Assembly (NCBI RefSeq): GCF_035917455.1
Contig: NZ_CP109078.1
Location: 4,882,001-4,946,000, forward strand
Origin: Micromonospora sp. NBC_01796
GTDB lineage: Bacteria; Actinomycetota; Actinomycetes; Mycobacteriales; Micromonosporaceae
DNA: 64,000 nucleotides
Direction of reading: 5' to 3'
Of this stretch, positions 8,050 through 17,519 are shown piece after piece (the stretch's first letter is position 1; each line of letters opens with the position of its first letter). Made by a program: the position numbers and the translations under genes. The notes under the pieces were generated by a model. It made no database searches and was not told the origin of the DNA. It worked only from the letters and a program-made list of their open reading frames with translations.

Positions 8050-11000
8050 TCAGCTCTGAGGCTCGATCCAGATGTTGCGGTAACGGACGTTGGCGCCAGC
8101 GTCGCCGTGGTCCTGGAGCTTGATCGGGCCGATCGCCGGGCTCTCGGCGGCACCGCCACCCGTCGACCCGTCGATCTCGACGTTGTTGTGCACCACGACG
8201 CCGTTCCAGACCACGGTCACCCGGGCGTTCTCGGTCTTGGTGGTCCCGTTCCACCGGGCCGCCCGGAACGTGATCTCGTACGTCTGCCAGGTCTCCGGCG
8301 CCGTCGCCCGGTTACTGTCCGGGGCCCGCTTCTGGTAGAAACCGCCGCACTCGTTGTCGGCCGGCGTGGTGTCGCCGAACGAGTCCAGGACCTGCAACTC
8401 GTACCGGTCCTGGAGGTAGATGCCGCTGTTGCCGCGCGCCTGGCCGGTCACCTCCGGCGGCAGGTTCGGGATCCAGAACTCGGCGTGCAGCTTGAAGTCA
8501 CCGAAGCTCTGCTTCGTCCGCAGATCCCCACCGAGCACCTCGGCCGAACCGTTCGACACCGGCCAGGTCGGCGCGGCCCCGTTGGTGTGCTCCCAGTTCG
8601 CCGACAGGTTCGTGCCGTCGAACAGGTTGATCCGGGTCGGCGGCGCTGCCGTCCCGTACGCCTCGAACTCGTAGATCCGGGCCGCGTTGTCGGTGGTGCT
8701 GGTCGGCGCGGTGATGTTCAGCCGGATGTAGCGGGCCTGGACCGCGGTGATGTTGTGGGTGGTGGTCGACGCGGTGTTGCCGGTGACCGTGGCCGCCGTC
8801 GACCAGGTGGTGCCGTTGGTGCTGGTCGCGATCGTGAAGTCACGGGTGTTCCAGGCGGTGTTCTCCCCGCCCGCACCCGCGTGCGCGACCACGAACCGGC
8901 TCACCGACTGGGCCTGGCCCAGGTCGACCTGGAGCCACTTCGAGGTGCCGAGGGAACACCACTTGTCCAGGCCGCCGCCGGTGACGCTGCCGTTGACCGC
9001 CTTTGCCGGGGCCTCGTTGGCGTTGCACGAGGAGTCGGCGGTCGCAGGCTTGCCCAGGGCCAGGTTCGTGGTCGGCGGCGGAGCCGAAGTGCCGTACGCC
9101 TCGAACTCGTAGATCCGCGCGGCGTTGCCGCCGGCCTGCTCACCGGCGGTGATGTTCACCCGGACGTACCTTGCCTGGACCGGGGTGATGGTGTGGGTGG
9201 TGGTCGAGGCGGTGTTGCCGGTCACCGTGGCGGCCGTGGTCCAGGTGGTGCCGTTGGTGCTGGTCGCGAGGGTGAAGTCGCGGGTGTTCCAGGACGCCTG
9301 CTCCCCACCGGCCCCGGCGTGCTGGAGCACCAGGCGGCTCACCGTCTGGGCCTGGCCCAGGTCGACCTGGAGCCACTTCGAGGTGCCGGTCGAGCACCAC
9401 TTGTCCAGGGTGCCGCCGGTGACGCTGCCGTTGACGGCCTTCGCCGGGCCCTCGTCGGCCTTGCAGGAGGAGTCGGCGGTGGCGATCTTGCCCAGTGCCA
9501 GGTTCGGCTGGGCGGCGGTGCCGGGGATGTTGTTCAGGGTGTACCAGGCCTCGGTGCTCCACAGCGACTGGCCGGTGTTCGAGGTGAACGGGCGGGGTGA
9601 ACGGACGTACACCACCCGGTCGGGCTGGAGGCCGTTGATCACCAGGTTGACCTTCTTCCCGTCGGCCGACAGGGTCGCCGAGGAGACGGTCAGGGTCTGC
9701 AGGTTCAGCTTCGGGCCGCCGTACGCGGCGGTCGGCTGGTAACGCCACTGCTGCACCTTGTACGAGGTGGCCAGCGCCGCCGCGGTCGCCGCCGACAGGG
9801 GCTGGGTGTACTCCATCTCGAAACCGGTCGGCGTCGCCCGCATCGCCAGGATGTCGAACGTGTTCGCCCCGTTCGGGGTCAGCTTCTGCAGGCCGTAGCT
9901 GAGCTTGCCCTCCTGGCCCCAGTTCCCGCCCGCACCCAGGCCACCGGCGTAGATCGCGCCGTCCGGCCCCTGGGTCAGCTCGGTCACCCCGGCCTCCAGG
10001 CCCTGGGTCAACCGGAACAGGGCGCCCTGGTACTCGCCGTTGACCTTCTCCAGGTACGCCCGCTGGATCCCGCCGTACGTCACGTCGCTGATCAGCATCT
10101 GACCGGCGAAGGTGCCGGTGTTCAGGTAGACCGGGGTGCTCGGTGAGTTCGCGATCTCGTTCTGCGGCATCCACAGCACCGGCTGGGTCACCGGGCGGGA
10201 GTCGAACGGGCCCGCCGGGTTCATGTAGTGGTTGAAGAACCGGTCCTGCTTGACGTGCAGCAGCTTCGACGACGGCAGCCAACCGCCCTGGTTGTCGGTG
10301 ACGAAGATGCCTCCCTCCGGACCCCACCCGATCCCGTGCGGCGTACGCAGACCGCCCGCGACGTAACTGACCGCGCCGGTGGTCCGGTTCACCTTGATGG
10401 TGGTGCCCCGGTTGGGGGCCGGCTGCGGGTCGGTGGTGTTCCCGCCCAGGTTGATCGAGACGGAGAGGTTGAGGTAGAAGAACCCGTCCTGGTAGAGCAG
10501 GCCGAACCCGAACTCGTGGAAGTTGCCGCCGAACGGCCAGGTCGCGACCGTACGGTAGTTGTCGGTCACCCCGTCGCCGTTGGTGTCGTTGAGTTCGGTC
10601 AGCCGGTGTTTCTCCGACACGTAGATCTTGCCGTCCACGATCTTGATCCCCTGCGGTTCCCGGAGCCCGCTCGCCACCCGCTGCGTGGTCACCTGGCCGG
10701 GGCCGGTGTTGCCGGTGGTGTTGCCCAGGACCCAGACCTCGCCGAGCAGGTTGTCGGTGCCGCCCCAGGTGGTGATCGCGAGCCGGCCGTCGGGGAAGAA
10801 GTCCATCCCGGTGACCTGCGGCTGGAAGCCGGTCGGGCGCAGGTTCGTCAGGTTGTAGCTCGGGTGGACCGAGGTCAGCGGCAGCCCGTCACCGGGGGTG
10901 TCGGTGCTCGCCTCGCACTGCTTCTGACCGGGGGCGGTCACCCGTACGACACCGGAGTCGGTGCTGAGCACCGAGTTGGGCACCAGGACGTACGACGAGG

Positions 11001-11556
11001 CGCCCGGCGGCTGCCAGTGCAGGGTGATCTGCTGGTCCGCGCCGCGCTCGAAGTGGTCGATGCGCAGCGAGTGGTAGCCCGCGGTCAGGCTGATCGAGCC
11101 GTCGACCGGCGGGTTCGCGCCGTGCAGGCCGTCGTGGTCGATGACCACGGTGCTGTCGATGGTCAGCCGGGACCCGTCGTCACTGAACAGCCGGAAGTTG
11201 TACGTACCCGCCTGGGGGACGTTGATGTTGCCGATCACCTGGGTGACGAAGTTGTCGGCGATCCCGCCGAAGTCCGCGGTGGTGGTCCAGTTGATCGTCG
11301 GCATCAGCTTGTCGATGTTCGGGGTCTGCCCCGGCTTCAGTACGCAGATCTCCTCCAGCGGCACCTGCACGTCGAAGACCCGCAGGGTGACGCCGGGCTC
11401 CTGCGGCGGAGGGGCCAGCGCCGACAGTGGGCCTGTGGCGTGGACCGGCGCCGCGGCGCGGATCGGGCCCGCCGAGGCGGGCGAGGGCAGGGTGGCGGGT
11501 ATTACCAGGGCGAGGGAGGCAACTGCGAGGGCATGGCGAAGCCATCGTCTGTCCAT
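8050..11556 (-). CDS. secreted multidomain carbohydrate-active protein: PA14, beta-propeller, two CBM32, DUF1080
   Basis: 1168 aa with a Sec signal peptide (MDRRWLRHALAVASLALVI...ASA). Then: a PA14-like domain (about 45-200, GTYNFRLFSDDGSRLTID), a glucose/sorbosone-dehydrogenase-like six-bladed propeller (about 230-670), two F5/8-type C modules (about 683-825 and 830-970; NLALGK.ATADSSC), and a DUF1080/3-keto-disaccharide hydrolase-like domain (about 972-1168, INLFDGTNL...GNSGIYLQDRYELQVLDS). The start at 11556 has AGGAG; 30 more upstream codons do not. It is probably an extracellular glycan-binding enzyme; the substrate is not evident. The two CBM copies are near-identical in DNA. Confidence 0.85.
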   Translation of the reverse strand: MDRRWLRHALAVASLALVIPATLPSPASAGPIRAAAPVHATGPLSALAPPPQEPGVTLRVFDVQVPLEEICVLKPGQTPNIDKLMPTINWTTTADFGGIADNFVTQVIGNINVPQAGTYNFRLFSDDGSRLTIDSTVVIDHDGLHGANPPVDGSISLTAGYHSLRIDHFERGADQQITLHWQPPGASSYVLVPNSVLSTDSGVVRVTAPGQKQCEASTDTPGDGLPLTSVHPSYNLTNLRPTGFQPQVTGMDFFPDGRLAITTWGGTDNLLGEVWVLGNTTGNTGPGQVTTQRVASGLREPQGIKIVDGKIYVSEKHRLTELNDTNGDGVTDNYRTVATWPFGGNFHEFGFGLLYQDGFFYLNLSVSINLGGNTTDPQPAPNRGTTIKVNRTTGAVSYVAGGLRTPHGIGWGPEGGIFVTDNQGGWLPSSKLLHVKQDRFFNHYMNPAGPFDSRPVTQPVLWMPQNEIANSPSTPVYLNTGTFAGQMLISDVTYGGIQRAYLEKVNGEYQGALFRLTQGLEAGVTELTQGPDGAIYAGGLGAGGNWGQEGKLSYGLQKLTPNGANTFDILAMRATPTGFEMEYTQPLSAATAAALATSYKVQQWRYQPTAAYGGPKLNLQTLTVSSATLSADGKKVNLVINGLQPDRVVYVRSPRPFTSNTGQSLWSTEAWYTLNNIPGTAAQPNLALGKIATADSSCKADEGPAKAVNGSVTGGTLDKWCSTGTSKWLQVDLGQAQTVSRLVLQHAGAGGEQASWNTRDFTLATSTNGTTWTTAATVTGNTASTTTHTITPVQARYVRVNITAGEQAGGNAARIYEFEAYGTSAPPPTTNLALGKPATADSSCNANEAPAKAVNGSVTGGGLDKWCSLGTSKWLQVDLGQAQSVSRFVVAHAGAGGENTAWNTRDFTIATSTNGTTWSTAATVTGNTASTTTHNITAVQARYIRLNITAPTSTTDNAARIYEFEAYGTAAPPTRINLFDGTNLSANWEHTNGAAPTWPVSNGSAEVLGGDLRTKQSFGDFKLHAEFWIPNLPPEVTGQARGNSGIYLQDRYELQVLDSFGDTTPADNECGGFYQKRAPDSNRATAPETWQTYEITFRAARWNGTTKTENARVTVVWNGVVVHNNVEIDGSTGGGAAESPAIGPIKLQDHGDAGANVRYRNIWIEPQS
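8660..9520 (-). repeat. tandem duplication of a CBM32 module, unit 438 bp (146 codons)
   Basis: Two adjacent stretches within the secreted-protein gene can be laid over each other at an offset of 438 bp with nearly 90% visible identity (for example, the segments starting at 8747 and 9185). The reading frame is kept. This is a recent in-frame duplication of one F5/8-type C module. Confidence 0.8.
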
Positions 11557-11851
11557 GGTGTCTCCTGGGCGCGGTGGGACGGGACGGTCCACATGCGACG
11601 CGCCGTCGACAACTGGCCCGGAGACACCGACTCGGAGGCCAGCCACGCCGACGATGTAACTTCGCCGATACGTCGCGCTGAGGTTGGCGTCACACTAATC
11701 GACAAACGTCGAATTTTCTATGCCTTTCGCGGCGACCGCCACAACTTCCGATCGACGGATACAAAAGTCCCGGCGGATGGCGGCCGTACCCGCCGGCCGG
11801 GGCGCGGTGGTGTTCAATGTAGACGCGCGCGAACCGTGGGAGGTATCACCG
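11557..11851. other. divergent promoter region between the secreted protein and the EACC1 gene
   Basis: 295 bp with no supported gene. It holds the ribosome site of the secreted-protein gene, a small palindrome TCGAC-AAAC-GTCGA at 11699-11712 followed by an AT-rich stretch, and the ribosome site GGGAGG of the EACC1 gene. The palindrome could be an operator for the conflict locus. Confidence 0.4.
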
Positions 11852-12313
11852 ATGTCCGAGGTCGCCGTCGCGATCGAACCGCAGACACCCGTCGCGGCCG
11901 AACGGCTCGACGCACTCGCCGGAGGGCTCGCCGACGACCTCCGTACCATCCGTGGGCTCCGGATCGGGCACGCGGGATCCACCGCGATCGGCCCCGGCAA
12001 GTCGCCCCAGGCGTGGGAACTCGGCATGCTCGTGGTCAGCGGTGTCTTCTCCGCCGCCACCATGGGGGCGGTCGCCCAGATCGTGGTCGCGTACGTCAAC
12101 CGGGCCAACGCGCGGTCGATCAGGCTGCGCAGCGGCGAGAACGAGGTCGAGATCACCGGCTCGACCCGGCTCGACGACCCGGCCCTGGTCGCCCAGCTCG
12201 AGAAGATCTTCGGCACCGGGTCTGCTCCGCTGAGCACCGCGCCCGCTCCGCCGGGCGGCGGGGACGGGCCACGGGCGGTCGAGGGCGAACAACGCGCCGA
12301 CACCGATCGCTGA
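11852..12313 (+). CDS. effector-associated constant component EACC1-like protein
   Basis: 153 aa. The pattern DDLRTIRGLRIG, a hydrophobic stretch (LGMLVVSGVFSAATMGAVAQIVVAYV), then basic NRANARSIRLR and acidic strand ENEVEITGSTRL, ending with a helix PALVAQLEKIF, matches EACC1, a small adaptor linked to caspases, trypsins and other effectors in actinobacterial conflict systems. A good ribosome site (GGGAGG) sets the ATG at 11852. The caspase-ATPase gene begins 6 nt after its stop, so the two form an operon. The family call is from memory of its pattern, not a search. Confidence 0.75.
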   Translation: MSEVAVAIEPQTPVAAERLDALAGGLADDLRTIRGLRIGHAGSTAIGPGKSPQAWELGMLVVSGVFSAATMGAVAQIVVAYVNRANARSIRLRSGENEVEITGSTRLDDPALVAQLEKIFGTGSAPLSTAPAPPGGGDGPRAVEGEQRADTDR

Positions 12314-12319
12314 GTCACG

Positions 12320-15300
12320 ATGGGACGCCGCCTCGCCCTGCTGATCGCCAACGACCGGTACATCGACGAGTCGCTGTCGGACCTGTACGCGCCGCGCGAC
12401 GAGGCCCGCGATCTGTCCAGCCTGCTGTCGGACGCCGACGTCGGCGCGTTCGACCACACCGTACTGCTGGAGAACGAGTCCAAGAGCGCGGTCGAGCGGG
12501 CGATCGAGTCGATGCTGCGTACCGCCGGGCCCGAGGACCTGTTCCTGCTCTACTTCTCCGGTCACGGGATCCGCAGCAACAAACGCGGCCGGCTCTACCT
12601 GGCGGTGGCCAACACCGAACTCGACGCCCTGTCGTCCACCGCCATCTCCGCCTCCTTCGTCCGCGAACTCCTCGACGAGTCCGACGCCGCCAGCTCGGTC
12701 ATCCTGCTCGACTGCTGCTACAGCGGCGCCTTCGACGGCCAGGGCCTCAAGTCCACCGACGACCTCCCGATCGACGGTGAACTGAGCGCCGGCTACGGGC
12801 GTTACGTCATCACCGCCACCAACTCCGTCGAGCGGGCCGACGACGGCCGCCCGGCCACCGAGATCACCCCACGGCTGCGGTCCGCGTTCACCGAGACGAT
12901 CATCCAGGGGCTGGGAACCGGCGCCGCCGACATCACCGGGATCGGCCGGATCACCCCCGAAGACCTCTGGCGGTACGTGCGGATGGAGCTGCCCCGGCGG
13001 GCGCCCAACCAGTCACCGTGCCAGTTCGGCCGGGCCAGCGACGAGGTCCACATCGCCCTGTCCCGGGACGGGCACCACCGCCAGCGCCGTCACCGCGACC
13101 AGCGGGAGATCCGCCTCGGTGACCTGCTCGGTCCGCTCGAACCCAGCGACGACGTACGCCTCTGCGCCACCGAATGGCGCCGGCGCGGGCTGCTCAAGGT
13201 GCCGATCGGGCAGGCGCAGCGGATCGACCAACCGGCCGGCGAACCAGTCTGGCTCGACCTCGCCGCCACCGAGGGGCACCTGCTGCTCGTCGGGCGCGCC
13301 GGCACCGGCAAGACCACCCTGCTGCGCACCATCATCGGCGGGCTCGCCCTCACCCACACCGACCACGAGGTGGCGTTCTACTGCCTCGAATCCGGCGGCA
13401 ACTGGCTCGGCCCGATGCGCCGGCTGCCACACGTACGGGCGGTGGTCGGTGACGACGAGGTGGGCGAGGTCGGCAAACTGCTCGACCACCTCGAACAGGA
13501 CGTGCTGCGGCGCAAGCAACTGTTCCGCGAACACGAGCTGGAATCACCGACCAGCCTGCGCGCCAAGCGGGCCATGCTGGACTCCGGACCGTACCCGGAC
13601 GTTTTTCTCGTGGTCGACCGCTGGCAGGACTTCGCCACGCTGATCCACGACTTCGCCCCGAGGGTCATCGACCTCGCCAACAAGGGCCTCGGGTACGGCA
13701 TGCACGTCGTCGTACTCGACCGGAGCTGGCGGACCATCCCCGAGGAACTGCGCGAACTGCCCCAGTCGCGGATCGAGACCCGGCTGACCCAACCGCACGA
13801 GTCGCTGGTCAACCCGGACCACGCCGGCCGGCTGCCGAACCTCCCCGGCTGGGCAATCCACGGCCGGCAGACCTTCCGCATCGCCCTGCCCGACCTGACC
13901 CCGAGCGAGGTCGACGTCGACACCGAACCGGTGGACGGCGCACCCGACGGCGCGGTCCTGCTGGTCTCGACGATCGCCGAGGCGTGGCAGCCACCGGGGC
14001 CGTCCGGCGACCGAACGCCGGGAGGGACCATCGACGGACTACCCCCGTGGGGAGAGAACGGCGGCGTACCACGCGGGGTGGTGGTGCCGCAGACCGATCC
14101 GGGTGACCCGACGAGCGCGGTGGAAACGGCGGAGACGCCGGGAACGGTCGCGCCACCCAGCGAGGTCCTGACCGTGCTCGGCGTGCCGAACTACGCCGCG
14201 CTGCTGGAGTTCACCGGCGCCGGGACCCCGAGCGGCGCCGACTACCTGCGGGTGCCGATCGGGCTCGACGAGCACGGGGGGCCCGTACAGCTCGACATCA
14301 AGGAGGCCGCGCAGGGCGGTGACGGGCCGCACGGCCTGCTCGTCGGCGCGACCGGGTCCGGCAAGAGCGAACTGCTCCGTACGCTGGTCACGGCGTTGGC
14401 GATGCGGCACACGCCGGACCAGCTGAACTTCCTCCTGATCGACTACAAGGGCGGGAACACCTTCAGACCACTGGGCCAGCTCCCGCACACCGCCGCGGTC
14501 ATCGCCAACCTCGCCGACGACCTGTCGCTGGTCGAGCGGGCGGCCGAGGCGTTGCAGAGCGAGCTTCGGCGCCGGCAGGAGGTGCTGCGCGAAGCCGGCA
14601 ACGTGGGCGGCCGGTGGGAGTACGAACGGGCCCGGCAGACCAACCCGAAGCTGCCTCCGATGCCCACCCTGCTGGTGATCTGCGAGGAGTTCGCCGAACT
14701 GCTCGCCGCCAGGCCGGACTTCGTCGACGTGTTCATCCTGATCGGACGGATCGGACGCAGCCTCGGCGTACATCTGCTCCTGGCCAGCCAGCGGATCGAG
14801 GAGGGCCGGCTGCGGGGCCTGGAAAGCCACCTGTCGTACCGGATCGGGTTGCGCACCTTCTCCGCCTCGGAGTCCCGGGCGGTCCTCGGGGTGGCCGACG
14901 CGTACGAACTGCCCACCGCCCCCGGTCACGGCTACCTCAGGGTCGGCCAGGACCTGACCCGCTTCCACGCCGGGTACGTCTCCGGCCCGTACCTCGCCCA
15001 CGTATCGCCGCCGCTGGCCGGTGACCGCGAACTGGGCGACAGCACCGTCCTCGACGTGGTGATCTCGCGGCTGCGCGGCTCCGGAACACCCGCCCGCCCG
15101 ATCTGGCTGCCGCCGCTCGACGAACCGCCCGGCCTCGACAGGCTGATGAACCTGGTCGAAGACCCGGAACTCGGCCTGCGCGCGGCCGAACGTCACCTGC
15201 TGACCGTGCCGGTGGGCATCGTCGACCTGCCCTTGGAGCAGCGCCAGGACCGGCTCCTGCTCGACTTCGCCGCCCCGACCAGCAACCTCGCCGTCGTCGG

Positions 15301-16765
15301 TGCGCCCCGCAGTGGCAAGAGCACCCTGGTCGCCTCGGTCATCGCCGCGCTCGCGCTCACCCACACCCCACGCGAGGTGCAGTTCTACTGCCTCGACTTC
15401 GGTGGCGGGTCGCTGGCGAACCTGGCGAGCCTGCCGCACCTGTCCGGGCTCGCCACCCGCCGCGAACCCGATGCCGTACGCCGTACCGTCGCCGAGGTCG
15501 AGAACATCGTCGACGAGCGCGAGGCGCTGTTCGGCCGGCTGGGCATCGACTCGATCGGTGCGTACCGGGACCGGCGGGCGTCCGGTGAGTTTCCCGAGGA
15601 CCCGTTCGGGGACCTGTTCCTGGTGGCGGACGGTTGGAGCGCCCTGCGCCAGGACTACGAGGAGCTTGAGGAGGCGATCTTCACCCTCGCCGCCCGGGGA
15701 CCGGGAGTCGGGGTGCACGTCATCCTCACCGCCGTCCGGTGGACGGAGATCCGACCGGCCCTGCGCGACCTGCTCGGCATCCGGCTGGAGCTGCGGCTCT
15801 CCGACCCGACCGAGTCGGAGGTCGATCGCCGGGTGGCGCGCAACGTGCCGGGTCACCGGCCCGGCCGGGGTCTGACCGCCGACAAGCGGCACTTCGTCGC
15901 CGCCGCACCCCGGATCGGCGAGGGCGGACCGACGCACCGGGAACAGGCCGAGGCGACCACCGCCCTGGCCCGCCGGATCCGCGAGTGCTGGCCCGGACAA
16001 CCCGCGCCGAGCGTACGGCTGCTTCCCCGTACGCTCACCGCCGACGACCTGGCCAGGGTGGTCGACCCGGACCGGCCGGGGCTGCCGATCGGGGTGAACG
16101 AGGCCGCCCTCGCCCCGGTGTACCTCGAACCCTCGATCGACCCGCACCTGCTGGTCTTCGGCGACGCCGAGTGCGGCAAGTCGAACCTGCTGCGGCACAT
16201 CGCCCGGACCATCGTGGCCCGGCACACCCCGGCCGAGGCGCGGATCGTCATCGCCGACTACCGGCGCAGCCTGCTCCGGGCGATCGAGGGTGAACACCTC
16301 ATCGGCTACGCCGCGTCCCACCAGGCATTCAGCGAGATACTGGGCCAGGTCCGCTCGGTGATGCAGGAGCGGCTCCCGGGAGCCGACATCACCCCGGCCC
16401 AGCTCCGGGACCGGACCTGGTGGCGGGGACCGGAGCTGTACCTGCTGGTGGACGACTACGACCTGGTCGCGACCGGTGGCGGCAACCCGCTGGCGGCCCT
16501 GATCGACCTGCTGCCGCAGGCCCGCGACCTCGGCCTGCACCTGATCCTGGCCCGCCGGGTCGCCGGGGTGGCACGGGCCCAGTACGAGCCGGTCCTGCAA
16601 CGCCTGCGCGAACTGGACACTCCGGGGCTGCTGATGTCCGGCAACCGCGAGGAGGGTGCGGTGCTCGGCTCGATCCGCCCCACCCCGCTGCCACCGGGCC
16701 GGGGCACGCTGGTCCGGCGCCGGGACGGCGTACAGGTCGTGCAGACCGCACTCGCCGAACCCTGA
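12320..16765 (+). CDS. caspase fused to four EccC-like FtsK/SpoIIIE ATPase modules
   Basis: 1481 aa. Residues 1-240 are a caspase-type protease of the EACC1-associated kind, with His82 in SGHG and Cys133 in DCCYSG as the catalytic dyad. Four P-loop modules follow, with Walker A lysines at about 331 (GRAGTGKT), 682 (GATGSGKS), 1000 (GAPRSGKS) and 1287 (GDAECGKS). Modules 2-4 resemble the three ATPase domains of type VII secretion EccC (DYKGG, EEFAELLAARPDF, IGRIGRSLGVHLLLASQR, DAYELPTAPGHGYL). Module 1 looks like a copy of module 3. The EccC transmembrane N-terminus is absent and no other T7SS gene is nearby, so it is probably cytosolic. A role in regulated proteolysis during conflict or cell death is inference. 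Confidence 0.9.
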   Translation: MGRRLALLIANDRYIDESLSDLYAPRDEARDLSSLLSDADVGAFDHTVLLENESKSAVERAIESMLRTAGPEDLFLLYFSGHGIRSNKRGRLYLAVANTELDALSSTAISASFVRELLDESDAASSVILLDCCYSGAFDGQGLKSTDDLPIDGELSAGYGRYVITATNSVERADDGRPATEITPRLRSAFTETIIQGLGTGAADITGIGRITPEDLWRYVRMELPRRAPNQSPCQFGRASDEVHIALSRDGHHRQRRHRDQREIRLGDLLGPLEPSDDVRLCATEWRRRGLLKVPIGQAQRIDQPAGEPVWLDLAATEGHLLLVGRAGTGKTTLLRTIIGGLALTHTDHEVAFYCLESGGNWLGPMRRLPHVRAVVGDDEVGEVGKLLDHLEQDVLRRKQLFREHELESPTSLRAKRAMLDSGPYPDVFLVVDRWQDFATLIHDFAPRVIDLANKGLGYGMHVVVLDRSWRTIPEELRELPQSRIETRLTQPHESLVNPDHAGRLPNLPGWAIHGRQTFRIALPDLTPSEVDVDTEPVDGAPDGAVLLVSTIAEAWQPPGPSGDRTPGGTIDGLPPWGENGGVPRGVVVPQTDPGDPTSAVETAETPGTVAPPSEVLTVLGVPNYAALLEFTGAGTPSGADYLRVPIGLDEHGGPVQLDIKEAAQGGDGPHGLLVGATGSGKSELLRTLVTALAMRHTPDQLNFLLIDYKGGNTFRPLGQLPHTAAVIANLADDLSLVERAAEALQSELRRRQEVLREAGNVGGRWEYERARQTNPKLPPMPTLLVICEEFAELLAARPDFVDVFILIGRIGRSLGVHLLLASQRIEEGRLRGLESHLSYRIGLRTFSASESRAVLGVADAYELPTAPGHGYLRVGQDLTRFHAGYVSGPYLAHVSPPLAGDRELGDSTVLDVVISRLRGSGTPARPIWLPPLDEPPGLDRLMNLVEDPELGLRAAERHLLTVPVGIVDLPLEQRQDRLLLDFAAPTSNLAVVGAPRSGKSTLVASVIAALALTHTPREVQFYCLDFGGGSLANLASLPHLSGLATRREPDAVRRTVAEVENIVDEREALFGRLGIDSIGAYRDRRASGEFPEDPFGDLFLVADGWSALRQDYEELEEAIFTLAARGPGVGVHVILTAVRWTEIRPALRDLLGIRLELRLSDPTESEVDRRVARNVPGHRPGRGLTADKRHFVAAAPRIGEGGPTHREQAEATTALARRIRECWPGQPAPSVRLLPRTLTADDLARVVDPDRPGLPIGVNEAALAPVYLEPSIDPHLLVFGDAECGKSNLLRHIARTIVARHTPAEARIVIADYRRSLLRAIEGEHLIGYAASHQAFSEILGQVRSVMQERLPGADITPAQLRDRTWWRGPELYLLVDDYDLVATGGGNPLAALIDLLPQARDLGLHLILARRVAGVARAQYEPVLQRLRELDTPGLLMSGNREEGAVLGSIRPTPLPPGRGTLVRRRDGVQVVQTALAEP

Positions 16766-16810
16766 GCCCCGCGTACCCCGGCCGCTCCGCGCCCGCCCGT
16801 CCGGCCCCGG

Positions 16811-17344
16811 TCAGTCCACGTCGGTGCAGACGTCGTGGGTGGTGCCGTGCGCCATCGTGATGGTCTTGTCGAACGTCGGGGTGAACTCGACCATGAACAC
16901 TCCGTCGACTATCCACAGGCCACGCGGCAGGGAGCCGGCGTTCTCCCGGAAGCCGAGCAGGACCGGCCCGGTGACGTACCAGGTCATCGAGCCGTCGGTG
17001 GCGTACTCGACCAGCGAGGTGCCGCTCGCGTCCGCCGTGCTGGTGGCACCGGTCTCGAGGTTCGTGATCTCGTTGATCAACGCACCCGTGTACAGCTCCC
17101 GCTTGGGCGAGCCGTCCGGATACACCGCCAGGACCAGCTTGCGGACCTCGTCCACCACCGGCTGCACCCGTACGGCGAAATCACAGCGCGCCCCCGCGGG
17201 CATCTCGAACGCCTCCTGCGGTGCCGGCACCCAGCCGCCGGGCCACCCGCCTCCGGTGCCGGCCGGTGCGGCGGACGCCGTGGCGGGCACGGTCGCCACC
17301 AGCAGCGCCGCCGCGATCGCTCCGATGCTCAGTCTCCAACGCAT
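16811..17344 (-). CDS. secreted hypothetical protein
   Basis: 177 aa with a clear Sec signal (MRWRLSIGAIAAALLVATVPATASA). The mature part has two Cys, one near the N-terminus (GARCDFAV) and one at the end (HDVCTDVD), likely a disulfide, and mostly strand-forming sequence (LWIVDGVFMVEFTP). The start at 17344 has GGAG upstream; the longer frame has no ribosome site. It is convergent with the caspase gene. No family recognised. Confidence 0.7.
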   Translation of the reverse strand: MRWRLSIGAIAAALLVATVPATASAAPAGTGGGWPGGWVPAPQEAFEMPAGARCDFAVRVQPVVDEVRKLVLAVYPDGSPKRELYTGALINEITNLETGATSTADASGTSLVEYATDGSMTWYVTGPVLLGFRENAGSLPRGLWIVDGVFMVEFTPTFDKTITMAHGTTHDVCTDVD

Positions 17345-17519
17345 GATCACTCCAGGTCTGTCCGAAAGCATGACCGGATCAGCATTTCCCGCCCCGATCA
17401 CCACGTCCTGACCGTCCGGTGACGCCGGAACACCCCTACCGGCCGACCGGGGCACCGGGACTCACCATCGGCTGACCGGGGCGGCAACCGTCCCCGGCGG
17501 CCAGGCTGTCAGTGTGGGT

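Noticed and set aside
10228-12780. Open frame of 850 codons on the plus strand
   Set aside because: It is antisense to the secreted protein and then out of frame across EACC1 and the caspase; composition is Arg/Gly/Val-rich as expected for a shadow frame.
14039-16600. Open frame of 853 codons on the minus strand
   Set aside because: Antisense to the EccC-like ATPase modules, no ribosome site, low-complexity Gln/Gly/Val composition.
12320-16765. Type VII secretion locus
   Set aside because: Only EccC-like ATPase modules exist; no Esx pair, EccB/D/E, mycosin or membrane N-terminus is present, so a secretion system is not supported.
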